DNA of 64,000 nucleotides from positions 1,550,001-1,614,000 of the forward strand of contig NZ_CP087132.1 of assembly GCF_020911885.1 (NCBI RefSeq), written 5' to 3'. Below the pieces are notes generated by a model. The model saw only the letters and a list, made by a program, of their open reading frames with translations. It searched no databases and had not been told where the DNA came from. This document shows, in pieces, positions 54,826 to 63,852 of this stretch; position 1 is the first letter of the stretch; every line of letters starts with the position of its first letter. This stretch comes from Flavobacterium acetivorans (GTDB lineage Bacteria; Bacteroidota; Bacteroidia; Flavobacteriales; Flavobacteriaceae). Made by a program: the position numbers and the translations under genes.

Positions 54826-54898
54826 TAGCGGGAACAGGACTCGAACCTGTGACCTTCGGGTTATGAGCCCGACGAGCTGCCTACTGCTCTATCCCGCG
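54826..54898 (-). tRNA. tRNA-fMet (CAT), downstream copy
   Basis: The 73-nt tRNA has anticodon loop CTCATAA (anticodon CAT), three consecutive G-C pairs at the base of the anticodon stem (TCGGG/CCCGA) and a C1-U72 mismatch, so it is the initiator type. T-arm ACAGG-TTCGAGT-CCTGT. CCA is not encoded. Confidence 0.94.
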
Positions 54899-54931
54899 AT
54901 GTGCGTTTGTAATCTCAATAAATTAACTTAG

Positions 54932-55004
54932 TAGCGGGAACAGGACTCGAACCTGTGACCTTCGGGTTATGAGCCCGACGAGCTGCCTACTGCTCTATCC
55001 CGCG
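54932..55004 (-). tRNA. tRNA-fMet (CAT), upstream copy
   Basis: A base-for-base copy of the tRNA at 54826-54898 on the same strand, 33 bases away. The same initiator features are present. The two genes are probably one transcript ended by the terminator at 54791-54821. Confidence 0.94.
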
Positions 55005-55094
55005 ATGTTTCGGGTGCAAATGTACAACCAAATTCCGCATTTTGCAACATAAATTTAAAAAAATGTTTTATTTTATCTATTGACTTGATATGAC

Positions 55095-55102
55095 TACCTT
55101 TG
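55095..55102 (+). promoter_or_regulatory. Candidate -7 box of era
   Basis: TACCTTTG followed by CAAAATA, 19 bases before the era start. The same TACCTTTGCAAAATA string precedes der at 56781. Confidence 0.5.
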
Positions 55103-55121
55103 CAAAATAAATAAAATAGAA

Positions 55122-56003
55122 ATGTCACATAAAGCAGGTTTTGTAAATATCATAGGGAATCCAAACGTAGGTAAGTCAACCTTAATGAATGCCTTTGTAG
55201 GGGAAAGATTGTCTATAATTACATCTAAAGCACAAACAACACGTCATAGAATCCTTGGAATTGTTAATGGCGATGATTTTCAGGTAATCTTATCAGATAC
55301 TCCTGGAATCATAAAACCGGCATACGAGATGCAGGAATCTATGATGAATTTTGTTAAGTCTGCCTTTGAGGATGCTGATATTTTGATTTATATGGTCGAA
55401 ATAGGGGAGCAAGATTTGAAAGATGAAGCTTTTTTTAATAAAATCATTCATGCTAAAATTCCGGTTTTGTTATTGCTGAATAAAATCGATAACTCAAATC
55501 AAGAGCAATTGGAAGAACAAGTTGCTTTTTGGTCTGCTAAAGTCCCTAATGCGGAGATTTTTCCCATATCGGCTTTGAAAAACTTTAATGTACCAGAAGT
55601 TTTTGGAAGAATTATTGAATTGTTGCCGGAATCGCCGGCTTATTATCCAAAGGATACTTTGACAGATAAGCCAGAACGTTTCTTTGTGAATGAAACCATT
55701 AGAGAGAAGATTTTGTTGAATTACAACAAAGAAATTCCATATGCAGTAGAAATTGTTACAGAGGAATTTGTTGAAACAGATGATATTATTAGAATTCGTT
55801 CTCTGATCATGGTGGAAAGAGATACGCAAAAAGGGATCGTTATTGGTCACAAAGGAGCTGCTCTAAAGAAAGTAGGAATGGAATCTCGCGTAGACTTGGA
55901 GAAATTCTTTGGAAAACAGATACATATTGAGTTGTATGTGAAAGTAAATAAAAACTGGAGAAGTAATGCTAATATGCTGAAACGATTTGGTTACAACCAG
56001 TAA
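55122..56003 (+). CDS. era: GTPase Era
   Basis: Era is the GTPase that binds 16S rRNA and helps mature the 30S subunit. The 293 residues show G1 GNPNVGKS (residues 12-19), G3 DTPG (SDTPGIIKP), G4 NKID, and a C-terminal KH domain (VIGHKGAALKKVGMESR). Length is normal. It has its own promoter and terminator; der, another ribosome GTPase, lies nearby on the same strand. Confidence 0.97.
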   Translation: MSHKAGFVNIIGNPNVGKSTLMNAFVGERLSIITSKAQTTRHRILGIVNGDDFQVILSDTPGIIKPAYEMQESMMNFVKSAFEDADILIYMVEIGEQDLKDEAFFNKIIHAKIPVLLLLNKIDNSNQEQLEEQVAFWSAKVPNAEIFPISALKNFNVPEVFGRIIELLPESPAYYPKDTLTDKPERFFVNETIREKILLNYNKEIPYAVEIVTEEFVETDDIIRIRSLIMVERDTQKGIVIGHKGAALKKVGMESRVDLEKFFGKQIHIELYVKVNKNWRSNANMLKRFGYNQ

Positions 56004-56070
56004 AGAAGTGTTCAGAATTCATCTTTTTAGTGTTCAGTGAGTAAGTTCGAACTTAAAGCTAATAAATATA

Positions 56071-56112
56071 AAATCAGTATTGGAATTTATTTCTGATACT
56101 GATTTTTTTTTT
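56071..56112 (+). terminator. Terminator after era
   Basis: AAATCAGTAT and ATACTGATTT pair around a 15-base loop and are followed by a T-tract. Confidence 0.8.
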
Positions 56113-56114
56113 TA

Positions 56115-56193
56115 AACCACAAAGAGCTCAAAGAATTACGCTAAGTTTGCAAAGCTTTGCGTGCCTTGCGATTCCTTTGCGAACTTTGCGGTT
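56115..56193. repeat. Degenerate CTTTGCG repeat/palindrome
   Basis: About 80 bases between converging genes. CTTTGCG occurs three times on the right side (after 56154), and the reverse complement CAAAG/GCAAAG on the left. AACCACAAAG pairs with CTTTGCGGTT and AAGTTTGCAAAG with CTTTGCGAACTT, giving a long imperfect palindrome. Confidence 0.7.
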
Positions 56194-56198
56194 AAGTT

Positions 56199-56702
56199 TT
56201 ATAAAGATGATTCAATAATTTCTAAAAATACTTTTTCGATGTCATTCATTTGTTTTTCGCCGTTGCTGCGAATTTGTTTGGCGATGACGTAGAGCAGAAA
56301 CCAAGCGAAAACCATGAGAGACATTATAACGAAATCAGCTGTTGTTGATTCTTTTAGAACGTAATGGGAATAGGCGATTCCGCAAAAAATGATGAATGTT
56401 CCCGCTATCATAAAATGCAGAAACATGAAAAAAGTCCATAAATTAGGATCAGGTCCAAATAATCCGCGGATGTGAGTTTGATTTTCGCCTTTGGATTCCA
56501 TTTCGAGATGTAAATGGGGTGACCAATAGGCTTTTTTTGGACCTTTGATGTTGATCCAAACATGATATTCTTTTATTTTTAAAATGAAATCCGGAGATTT
56601 TGTGGTTGTGAATTGTATGAATTTTTGACGCAGTGAATCGATGTTCTGATTGACATCTCTGTAGAATCGCAAACGCAAACGGATCTCATTATTAGTGTCC
56701 AT
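56199..56702 (-). CDS. Small membrane protein of unknown function
   Basis: About 168 residues, with a soluble N-terminal half (DTNNEIRLRLRFYRDVNQNI, then AYWSPHLHLEMESKG) and two membrane helices (LWTFFMFLHFMIAGTFIIFC and VIMSLMVFAWFLLYVIA). I do not recognise a family. The ATG at 56702 (MDTNNEIRLR) is preferred. A GTG at 56780 would add 26 hydrophobic residues, but it abuts the der promoter. It converges on era and is divergent from der. Confidence 0.62.
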   Translation of the reverse strand: MDTNNEIRLRLRFYRDVNQNIDSLRQKFIQFTTTKSPDFILKIKEYHVWINIKGPKKAYWSPHLHLEMESKGENQTHIRGLFGPDPNLWTFFMFLHFMIAGTFIIFCGIAYSHYVLKESTTADFVIMSLMVFAWFLLYVIAKQIRSNGEKQMNDIEKVFLEIIESSL

Positions 56703-56780
56703 AAATGTAGAAATGAAGAGGTTAAGTAAACATATTGTAGCGAATATACCAAAAAAATAGATATTCAGGGTTTTAAACAC

Positions 56781-56788
56781 TACCTTTG
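56781..56788 (+). promoter_or_regulatory. Candidate -7 box of der
   Basis: TACCTTTG, followed by CAAAATA exactly as upstream of era, 21 bases before the der start. Confidence 0.5.
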
Positions 56789-56809
56789 CAAAATATTTGA
56801 ATTTATATT

Positions 56810-58120
56810 ATGAACAATATTGTTGCGATAGTAGGAAGACCTAATGTAGGGAAATCAACCCTTTTTAATAGGCTGATACAAAGAAGAGAAGCTATTGTAG
56901 ATTCAGTTTCTGGGGTTACCAGAGATAGAAACTATGGTAAAAGCGAGTGGAACGGAAAAGAATTTTCTGTAATTGATACGGGTGGATACGTTCGTGGATC
57001 CGATGATGTTTTTGAAGGGGAAATCCGTAAACAAGTAGAATTGGCTATTGATGAAGCCGATGTTATTATTTTTGTAGTTGATGTTGAGGAAGGTATTACA
57101 CCAATGGATGATATTGTTGCCCGTTTGTTGCGTAAAGTTACTAAGCCCGTTTTATTGGCTGTGAACAAGGTAGATAACGCCATGCGTGAAAAAGATGCAA
57201 TTGAGTTTTACAACCTTGGTTTAGGGGAATATTACACTTTTGCAAGTATTTCAGGAAGCGGAACAGGAGATTTATTAGATGCTTTAATCGAATCATTTCC
57301 AGTAAAACCTGAACCAGTTCAGGAAGCTGTTGTTTTGCCTCGTTTTGCAGTAGTTGGTCGTCCAAATGCTGGAAAATCAAGCTTTATTAATGCATTAATT
57401 GGTAAAGAGCGTTTTATGGTAACTGATATTGCGGGAACAACTCGTGATGCAATTGATACAAAATTTGACCGTTTTGGTTTTGAATTCAACTTGGTCGATA
57501 CCGCTGGAATTCGTCGTAAGGCCAAAGTGAAGGAAGATTTAGAGTTTTACTCGGTAATGCGTTCGGTTCGTGCGATTGAGCATGCTGATATTTGCATCTT
57601 GATAATTGATGCCACGCGTGGTTTTGAAGGTCAGGATCAAAGTATTTTCTGGTTAGCAGAAAAGAACCGAAAAGGAGTTGTTATTTTAGTAAACAAATGG
57701 GATTTGGTAGAAAAAGATACGATGTCAACCCGTGATTATGAGGAAAAAATCCGAAAAGAGTTAATGCCATTTACCGATGTGCCCATTCTTTTTGTTTCTG
57801 CGTTAACAAAACAACGTTTGTTGAAGGCATTGGAGGCGACGGTAAAAGTTTATGAAAACAGACAACAGCGCGTAGCGACTTCTAAATTTAACGAATACAT
57901 GTTGAAAGTGATTGAAGCCTATCCGCCACCAGCAACCAAAGGGAAGTATGTAAAAATTAAATATTGTATGCAATTGCCTACACCAACACCTCAGTTTGTG
58001 TTTTTTGCCAATATGCCGCAATATGTAAAAGAGCCTTACAAACGTTACCTTGAAAATAAAATCAGAGACAATTGGGATTTTTCAGGAGTTCCTATCGATA
58101 TTTATATTAGAGAAAAATAA
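56810..58120 (+). CDS. der: GTPase Der (EngA)
   Basis: Der is the double-domain GTPase needed for 50S assembly. The 436 residues hold two G domains, G1 motifs GRPNVGKS (residues 9-16) and GRPNAGKS (near 183), with DTGG and DTAG G3 boxes, and a C-terminal KH-like domain. Length is normal. A terminator hairpin follows at 58171 and the outer-membrane receptor gene begins immediately after it. Confidence 0.97.
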   Translation: MNNIVAIVGRPNVGKSTLFNRLIQRREAIVDSVSGVTRDRNYGKSEWNGKEFSVIDTGGYVRGSDDVFEGEIRKQVELAIDEADVIIFVVDVEEGITPMDDIVARLLRKVTKPVLLAVNKVDNAMREKDAIEFYNLGLGEYYTFASISGSGTGDLLDALIESFPVKPEPVQEAVVLPRFAVVGRPNAGKSSFINALIGKERFMVTDIAGTTRDAIDTKFDRFGFEFNLVDTAGIRRKAKVKEDLEFYSVMRSVRAIEHADICILIIDATRGFEGQDQSIFWLAEKNRKGVVILVNKWDLVEKDTMSTRDYEEKIRKELMPFTDVPILFVSALTKQRLLKALEATVKVYENRQQRVATSKFNEYMLKVIEAYPPPATKGKYVKIKYCMQLPTPTPQFVFFANMPQYVKEPYKRYLENKIRDNWDFSGVPIDIYIREK

Positions 58121-58131
58121 AATGTTAAATT

Positions 58132-58151
58132 TTATGTAAGAAATTACATAA
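58132..58151. promoter_or_regulatory. Palindrome upstream of the outer-membrane receptor gene
   Basis: TTATGTAA-GAAA-TTACATAA is a perfect 8-bp inverted repeat with a 4-base centre, 63 bases before the receptor ATG. It could be an operator. Confidence 0.4.
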
Positions 58152-58170
58152 ACTCACAATAAATAACTTA

Positions 58171-58210
58171 ATTCGCTGTTGATTTACAATCATTAACAGC
58201 GAATTTTTTA
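58171..58210 (+). terminator. Terminator after der, abutting the receptor start codon
   Basis: TTCGCTGTT and AACAGCGAA pair around a 14-base loop and are followed by TTTTTTATTT. The T-tract ends 3 bases before ATG 58214. Confidence 0.82.
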
Positions 58211-58213
58211 TTT

Positions 58214-61006
58214 ATGAAAAAAAGTTATTTCCTTATTTTGTTTGTCTTTTTCAGTGTTTCTTTGTTTGCACAAAACAGCATTAGCCTCAAAGGTAAAGTT
58301 TTAGATAAGAACACCCAAGTCCCCATTGAAGCCGCTACTGTCTTTTTAACTTCGGTGAAAGATTCTACGGTTATTGACTACACCATTTCGGATAAAAACG
58401 GTTTTTTTAAAATAGATACCAAAAAAATTAACAAGCCTTTCTTTCTGAAGATATCCTATATGGGATATCAGACTTTTAAACAGGAAATGCAAACAGTTAC
58501 TGAAAACAAGGATTTTGGTGTTTTGCATCTTTCTGAAAATCCAAATGTGCTGTCAGAAGTGGTTATTAAAAGTGAAGCGCCACCCGTTAGAATAAAGAAA
58601 GATACCTTGGAGTTTAACGCTTCCTCTTTTAAGGTTCGCCCAGATGCGAATGTGGAAACTTTATTAAAACAGCTGCCAGGAGTGGAAGTTGGAACAGACG
58701 GGAAAATTACCGTTAACGGAAAAGAGGTAAATCAGATATTGGTCAACGGAAAACCATTTTTTGATAAAGATGGAAAAATAGCACTTCAGAGTTTGCCTTC
58801 GGATATCATCAATAAAGTTCAAATTTCGGATACAAAAACGAAAAAAGAAGAGCTGAACAAGGAAGCTTCGACTTCTAATAATGCCAGCATCAATCTCACC
58901 ATTGATGAAAAGAAAAATAAAGGACTCTTCGGGAAATTTATGGGCGGTTATGGAACGGATAATCGTTATGAGAGCAGTGCCCTGCTAAATTATTTTAAAA
59001 ATAAACGAAAAATTAGTGTTTTGGCTTCTTCCAATAATATCAATTCTACGGGTTTCTCGATGGACGAAATTTTTGATAATATGGGCGGAGGAAGAAACAG
59101 TTCTATGTCATACAACTCAGATGGAGGTTCTTTTACGCTTAACGGCAATCGTTTTGGTGGCGGAAAAGGAATTACCCGCTCTAATATGTTGGGGATAAAT
59201 TATTCGGATCAATTCGTAAAAGATTTGGAAACGAGCGGCAGTTATTTTTTCTCGAATTCTAATTCTGAAAATGTAAACAGAACTAAAATGATTACATTTT
59301 TGCCTACTGGAAATATAAACAGAGAATCAGAAGCAACAACAAATGGCGAAAACTTTGGACACAATGTTAATTTTCAATTGGAATATAAAATAGATTCTAC
59401 GGCAACCATTTTCGTTGGACCGAAATTCACCAAGTCGACTTCTAAATTTACTAATGATTCTTCTGAAAAATATTTTAATGACAGCAGTCAATTGGTAAAT
59501 GAAAGTACTGCTTTGGTTTTTGATGACAGTGATAGAGGGAGTTTTAGCAATTCGATAAATTTTAATAAAAGATTCAAAAGAAAAGGTCGTTTTTTCAGTT
59601 TGTCATTTAATAATGAAAACTCAAAAGAGGATGTGAGTTCTTTAAATAAAACTAATACCGTGTTTTATCAAGGTACCGATCCTGATGTTGTTCGAGATCA
59701 AATTAGAAAAAACAAGAATTTGATGGATAAGTATGTTGCCGAAATGGAATATGCTGAACCTATTACTGATTCATTGAATGTTAAATTTGGGATGAATTAC
59801 AGCAATGAATCCAAATCAGACGACAGGAATACCTATGATTTTAATTCGGGATCTCAATCCTATTCTGATTTGAATCCAGAGTTGACTAATCATTTGTCTT
59901 CCGGTGAAAAAACGTTTCGCCCACAAGCGGGATTCGGTTTGAATAAGAAAAAATTTAATATTAATGTTAATGCCGGACCTTCGTTTGTACAATTTGATGC
60001 GAATTCGCTTTATCTTGGGCAAACTACTAATTTGACTAGAGATTATGTTTTGCCTTATGCTAATGCCCGACTTGGGTATCGATTAACGAAGTCCAAATCG
60101 ATTTACATGAATTATAGTTATGATTTTGATTTTCCTACAGCAAGTCAAATTTTACCGGTTGAGGATTTATCCAATCCTTTGAGTACCGTTATGGGGAATG
60201 TAAATTTAAAGCCGAGTAGAAATCAATGGGGGTATTTTAGTTTCAATAATTATGATTATGCTACACGCTCCGGTTATTCAATTTATTTTGGTGGAAATTT
60301 GTATGGTGATCAAGTGGCCTCTTCAGTTTCATACGATACTGAAAATTTAACAAACTTCACTACTTTCGAAAATGTTTCCGGAACCTATTCTACTTGGTTT
60401 GGAAGCAATTGGAACAAGTCAATCAAAAAAGACGCTCATAATTTTAAATTTGGTTTGGGTTTCAGTTCTAATTATGGATTGTCAAAAGGTTTTATTGATG
60501 GAGAAATGTTTGAAGCCAAAACATTAAGGTTGAATCCTAGGGCCAATTTTACTTATGAATATGGGGAGTTGTTGACTGTTAACCCAACTTATAATTTTAC
60601 TTACAATGACTCAAAATATACGAATTACAGAACAAGTGGTGCCTCAAGTGTAGTGCATCGTTTTAATGTTCAAACGACCAATTTTTGGCCTAAAAACTGG
60701 GTTTTTGGAAATGATTTTGGATATACCTATAATTCTAATATTGCAGATGGTTTTAAGAAAGATTTTTATTTGTGGAATACCAGTTTAGCTTATAGTTTTT
60801 TTGCTAATAAAATGACGGCGAAAGTAAAAGTCTACGATATGTTGAACCAAAATCAAAGTGCCACAAGAACAATTTCTCCAACAAACATTCGCGATGAAGA
60901 AAATGTTGTTTTAAAAAGATATGCGATGTTTTCATTGACTTATAAACTGAATAAGTTTGGAGGTAAGGAAAAGCCTTCTGGAGGTAATAGAATGATTTTT
61001 CACTAG
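58214..61006 (+). CDS. Outer-membrane beta-barrel receptor (CarboxypepD-like plus plug)
   Basis: A 930-residue outer-membrane protein. It has a signal peptide (1-19, SLFAQ), an N-terminal CarboxypepD-regulatory-like beta domain (about 22-105, SLKGKVLDKNTQVPIEAATVFL), a plug-like domain (about 120-230, LLKQLPGVEVGTDGKITVNG and QILVNGKPFFDKDGK) and a large OMP_b-brl_3-type barrel. The plug lacks a clear TonB box. The transported or bound substrate is not evident, and no SusD-like partner is adjacent. The gene starts directly behind the der terminator. Confidence 0.88.
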   Translation: MKKSYFLILFVFFSVSLFAQNSISLKGKVLDKNTQVPIEAATVFLTSVKDSTVIDYTISDKNGFFKIDTKKINKPFFLKISYMGYQTFKQEMQTVTENKDFGVLHLSENPNVLSEVVIKSEAPPVRIKKDTLEFNASSFKVRPDANVETLLKQLPGVEVGTDGKITVNGKEVNQILVNGKPFFDKDGKIALQSLPSDIINKVQISDTKTKKEELNKEASTSNNASINLTIDEKKNKGLFGKFMGGYGTDNRYESSALLNYFKNKRKISVLASSNNINSTGFSMDEIFDNMGGGRNSSMSYNSDGGSFTLNGNRFGGGKGITRSNMLGINYSDQFVKDLETSGSYFFSNSNSENVNRTKMITFLPTGNINRESEATTNGENFGHNVNFQLEYKIDSTATIFVGPKFTKSTSKFTNDSSEKYFNDSSQLVNESTALVFDDSDRGSFSNSINFNKRFKRKGRFFSLSFNNENSKEDVSSLNKTNTVFYQGTDPDVVRDQIRKNKNLMDKYVAEMEYAEPITDSLNVKFGMNYSNESKSDDRNTYDFNSGSQSYSDLNPELTNHLSSGEKTFRPQAGFGLNKKKFNINVNAGPSFVQFDANSLYLGQTTNLTRDYVLPYANARLGYRLTKSKSIYMNYSYDFDFPTASQILPVEDLSNPLSTVMGNVNLKPSRNQWGYFSFNNYDYATRSGYSIYFGGNLYGDQVASSVSYDTENLTNFTTFENVSGTYSTWFGSNWNKSIKKDAHNFKFGLGFSSNYGLSKGFIDGEMFEAKTLRLNPRANFTYEYGELLTVNPTYNFTYNDSKYTNYRTSGASSVVHRFNVQTTNFWPKNWVFGNDFGYTYNSNIADGFKKDFYLWNTSLAYSFFANKMTAKVKVYDMLNQNQSATRTISPTNIRDEENVVLKRYAMFSLTYKLNKFGGKEKPSGGNRMIFH

Positions 61007-61048
61007 AATAATTTAGTCTCTATTTTTAATTACAAAACTATATACAAC

Positions 61049-61083
61049 TAAAAAAGTCCCGATTTTATCGGGACTTTTTTATA
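61049..61083. terminator. Bidirectional terminator after the receptor gene
   Basis: AAAAAAGTCCCGAT and ATCGGGACTTTTTT form a near-perfect hairpin with a 4-base loop. Confidence 0.92.
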
Positions 61084-61142
61084 TTTTACACTTTCTAGTG
61101 TTGCAATAAGATTATTTTTTATTGGTGTTAATTGTAACGATT

Positions 61143-62258
61143 TTATTTGATATCTGCAACGCATCTAAAACCGGTATGACTTAATCCGGTATCAGGAGAT
61201 GATTTCATTCGTGCTGTAACGCGATATCCTTTGCAGTAAGAAGCATTACATAGAAATGAGCCTCCTCTAACCACTTTTTTGGGAACTGTAGGTTCCATGG
61301 GATCATAGCTTTTTGAAGGGCCTTTTGGGTTGTTTGCAATGCTGCCGTACAATTCCTTGTAGTATTCGGGCGTGTAGCAATCGCTGCACCATTCCCAAAC
61401 ATTTCCAGCCATATCATAGAGTCCGTATTTATTGGGAGCGAATGATTTTACAGGTGAAGCGCCAACAAATTTATCTTTAGTTGTGTTCAGGTACGGAAAT
61501 TTTCCTTGCCAGATATTCGCTTTAGGCTTTCCCTTTTCAGGGTCTTCATTTCCCCAAAAATATTTTTTGTCAATTAATCCTCCTCTGGAAGCATATTCCC
61601 ATTCGGCTTCTGTGGGTAATCTTTTGCCGGCCCATTTTGCATAAGCATTAGCATCATCCCACGATATGTGTACCACTGGATAGTTTTCTCGGCCTTTAAT
61701 GTTGCTTTTTGGACCTTCGGGATGTTTCCAATTGGCTCCTTCGGTCCAACTCCACCATTGAGAGGCATTATTTAAATCGACAGCTGTTTTAGTTGGGGTA
61801 AAAACAAGTGAAGCGGCAACCAACAAACTTTCGTCCGGTTTTGGAGTGTCTGGAGGTAATTGTTTTTTTATCTCTTCCCAATTCGGCTTTATCTCGGCGG
61901 TGGTTACATAAGCTGTGGCTTTGACAAATTTTTCAAACTGTGCATTGGTCACTTCGGTGGCATCCATCCAAAAACCGCTAATTTTAACTCGGTGCTGCGG
62001 ATACTCATCTTGTCTTCCTTCATCATCCGATGCGCCCATGAGGAATTCACCTGAAGGGATTTGAACCATTCCGTCATAGGAAACCGTTTTTGACTCGCTG
62101 ATCGTATCGGTTTTATTTGATGCCGAAAAACGGGATGGGAGAGAAGATTCACAACTCATGGTTTCTTTATTACCCATTTTAGCCACATTTCCCTCTTTTT
62201 TACCACAGGCATACATTGAAAATAGTAGTAGTCCAAGAGTAACCGTCTGATGTTTCAT
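61143..62258 (-). CDS. Formylglycine-generating enzyme, lipoprotein form
   Basis: A 371-residue FGE/SUMF1-type protein with a lipoprotein signal (lipobox MYAC, Cys18). FGE oxidises the sulfatase active-site cysteine to formylglycine. Domain motifs are MVQIPSGEFLMGASDDEG, KRLPTEAEWEYASRGG and LYDMAGNVWEW. The catalytic cysteine pair is conserved: Cys337 and Cys342 in GGSFLCNASYCKGYR, as in human FGE, with a following GFRC. It lies 85 bases behind the sulfatase gene on the same strand, so it is its probable maturase. The lipid anchor implies action in the periplasm. Confidence 0.92.
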   Translation of the reverse strand: MKHQTVTLGLLLFSMYACGKKEGNVAKMGNKETMSCESSLPSRFSASNKTDTISESKTVSYDGMVQIPSGEFLMGASDDEGRQDEYPQHRVKISGFWMDATEVTNAQFEKFVKATAYVTTAEIKPNWEEIKKQLPPDTPKPDESLLVAASLVFTPTKTAVDLNNASQWWSWTEGANWKHPEGPKSNIKGRENYPVVHISWDDANAYAKWAGKRLPTEAEWEYASRGGLIDKKYFWGNEDPEKGKPKANIWQGKFPYLNTTKDKFVGASPVKSFAPNKYGLYDMAGNVWEWCSDCYTPEYYKELYGSIANNPKGPSKSYDPMEPTVPKKVVRGGSFLCNASYCKGYRVTARMKSSPDTGLSHTGFRCVADIK

Positions 62259-62343
62259 TTGTTATTTATTTAATCCTGTTTTAAAGCTAAAAATAGTTTT
62301 AATGAGCAGTTTATTCTTTATTTTTAAGAAAAATAATTTATTC

Positions 62344-63852
62344 TTATTTTTTTTGTTCTTTTATTTTTTGCAATAAGCTTGCCAATTCATTTGTAACCTC
62401 GGGCTTTTGATTTGCAAGATTTTCTTTTTCTCCAATGTCATTATTCAAATCGTACAATTGTGGTTGCGGATTATTTCCTAATTCTGTATTGGTTAATAAA
62501 TCCATCGCCTGTCTGTTGTTGGGTTCGATATATTTCCAATTATCTCTCAGGATTGCTAAGGAAGAGGTCCCTTGCTCAATCAGGATAGTTCTCCCTTTGG
62601 TCGTTTTTCCTAACATGGCATCGAGCATATCCTCGCTATCAGTTGCTTCGCTGTCTTCCTTTTTGATGTTGAGTAGTTTTGAAAACGAGGCCATAAAATC
62701 AATTTGTGATAGTAAGGCTTGTGATACAGTCGGTTTTGTTTTTGATGGCCAACTTATAAGCATTGGCACCCTTGTTCCTGCTTCAAAAGTACTGTATTTT
62801 CCTCCGCGTAAAACACCTGCGGGAGTATGACCGTTTAATTTTGAAACCGCTTCGTCTTGATATCCGTCATCGAGCACGGGACCATTGTCGCTGCTAAAAA
62901 CGATTAAAGTATTTTTGGCTATGCCTAAATTCGCCAGTTGTTTCATTATTTCGCCCACTGCCCAATCCATTTGTAAAATGGCATCACCCCGATACCCCAG
63001 ATTACTTTTTCCTTTAAACAGAGTTGAAGGCATTCGGGGTACATGCGGTTCAGTTAGGGAGTAATATAGAAAGAAGGGATTGTTTTTATTGGTGTCGATA
63101 AATTCTTTGGCTTTCGCCAAAAAAGTTAAAGGCATTTCTTCATCAGTCCATCGAGCTTTTTTGCCGCCACTCATGTAACCGATACGACCAATGCCGTTTA
63201 CGATCGTATTGTTGTGACCATGATTGGGTGAAGATGGCATTTTTAACAGTTCAGGATGCTCAGCAGCTGTCGGGTCATTTCCTACTTTTTTCTTATAATC
63301 AACTTCGATGGGATCGTTACGGTCTAGGGCAACCACATGACGATTTTCTATAAACACGCTAGGAACTCTATCGGCAGTTGCCGGAAAAATAAAGGAATAG
63401 TCAAAACCAACTTCGTTTGGTCCGGGTTTTATTTCCCCGTTCCACTCTTTTTCGAGTTTGTCCCCTAATCCCAGATGCCATTTTCCTACTATGCCGGTTT
63501 GATATCCTGCTTTTTGGAATAAGGAAGGCAAGGTTGTTTTGTCCGTTGGGATGATTAAAGCTGCATCTCCAGGTAAAATACTGGTTCCAGCTTTACGCCA
63601 AGGATAAATTCCGGTCATCAATGCATAGCGGGAAGGGGTGCAAGTGGCCGAGGTGGAATGCGCATTGGTAAACCGAACGCCTTGTTTGGCCAGTTTGTCA
63701 ATATTTGGCGTACTGATTTTGGTGGCGCCATAACAGCTTAGGTCACCATAACCTAAATCATCTACGTAGATGAAAACAACATTAGGTTTTTGTTGGGCAA
63801 AGAGTAAACTTGTCATCAAGCATAGAAAAAAAGTATTTCTTACTCTGGTCAT
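62344..63852 (-). CDS. Cys-type arylsulfatase
   Basis: A 502-residue exported sulfatase of the alkaline-phosphatase fold. It has a signal peptide (1-19, LLFAQ), metal ligands Asp31-Asp32 (FIYVDDLGYGD), and the formylglycine site CTPSR at 71-75 (Cys-x-Pro-Ser-Arg), with VGKWHLG downstream and FSSDNGP further on. It hydrolyses sulfate esters; Flavobacteria use such enzymes on algal or mucin polysaccharides, but the substrate is unknown. The start ATG 63852 gives MTRVRNTFFLCLM; a 14-residue extension to 63894 is unlikely. The FGE gene is next. Confidence 0.94.
   Translation of the reverse strand: MTRVRNTFFLCLMTSLLFAQQKPNVVFIYVDDLGYGDLSCYGATKISTPNIDKLAKQGVRFTNAHSTSATCTPSRYALMTGIYPWRKAGTSILPGDAALIIPTDKTTLPSLFQKAGYQTGIVGKWHLGLGDKLEKEWNGEIKPGPNEVGFDYSFIFPATADRVPSVFIENRHVVALDRNDPIEVDYKKKVGNDPTAAEHPELLKMPSSPNHGHNNTIVNGIGRIGYMSGGKKARWTDEEMPLTFLAKAKEFIDTNKNNPFFLYYSLTEPHVPRMPSTLFKGKSNLGYRGDAILQMDWAVGEIMKQLANLGIAKNTLIVFSSDNGPVLDDGYQDEAVSKLNGHTPAGVLRGGKYSTFEAGTRVPMLISWPSKTKPTVSQALLSQIDFMASFSKLLNIKKEDSEATDSEDMLDAMLGKTTKGRTILIEQGTSSLAILRDNWKYIEPNNRQAMDLLTNTELGNNPQPQLYDLNNDIGEKENLANQKPEVTNELASLLQKIKEQKK

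Noticed and set aside
56115..56193. CRISPR array in the CTTTGCG repeats
   Set aside because: The units are short, irregular and palindromic, without spacers of constant length.
56703..56780. GTG start giving an extra hydrophobic N-terminus for the small membrane protein
   Set aside because: It would require a GTG start abutting the der -7 box; the ATG at 56702 is simpler. The longer form cannot be excluded.
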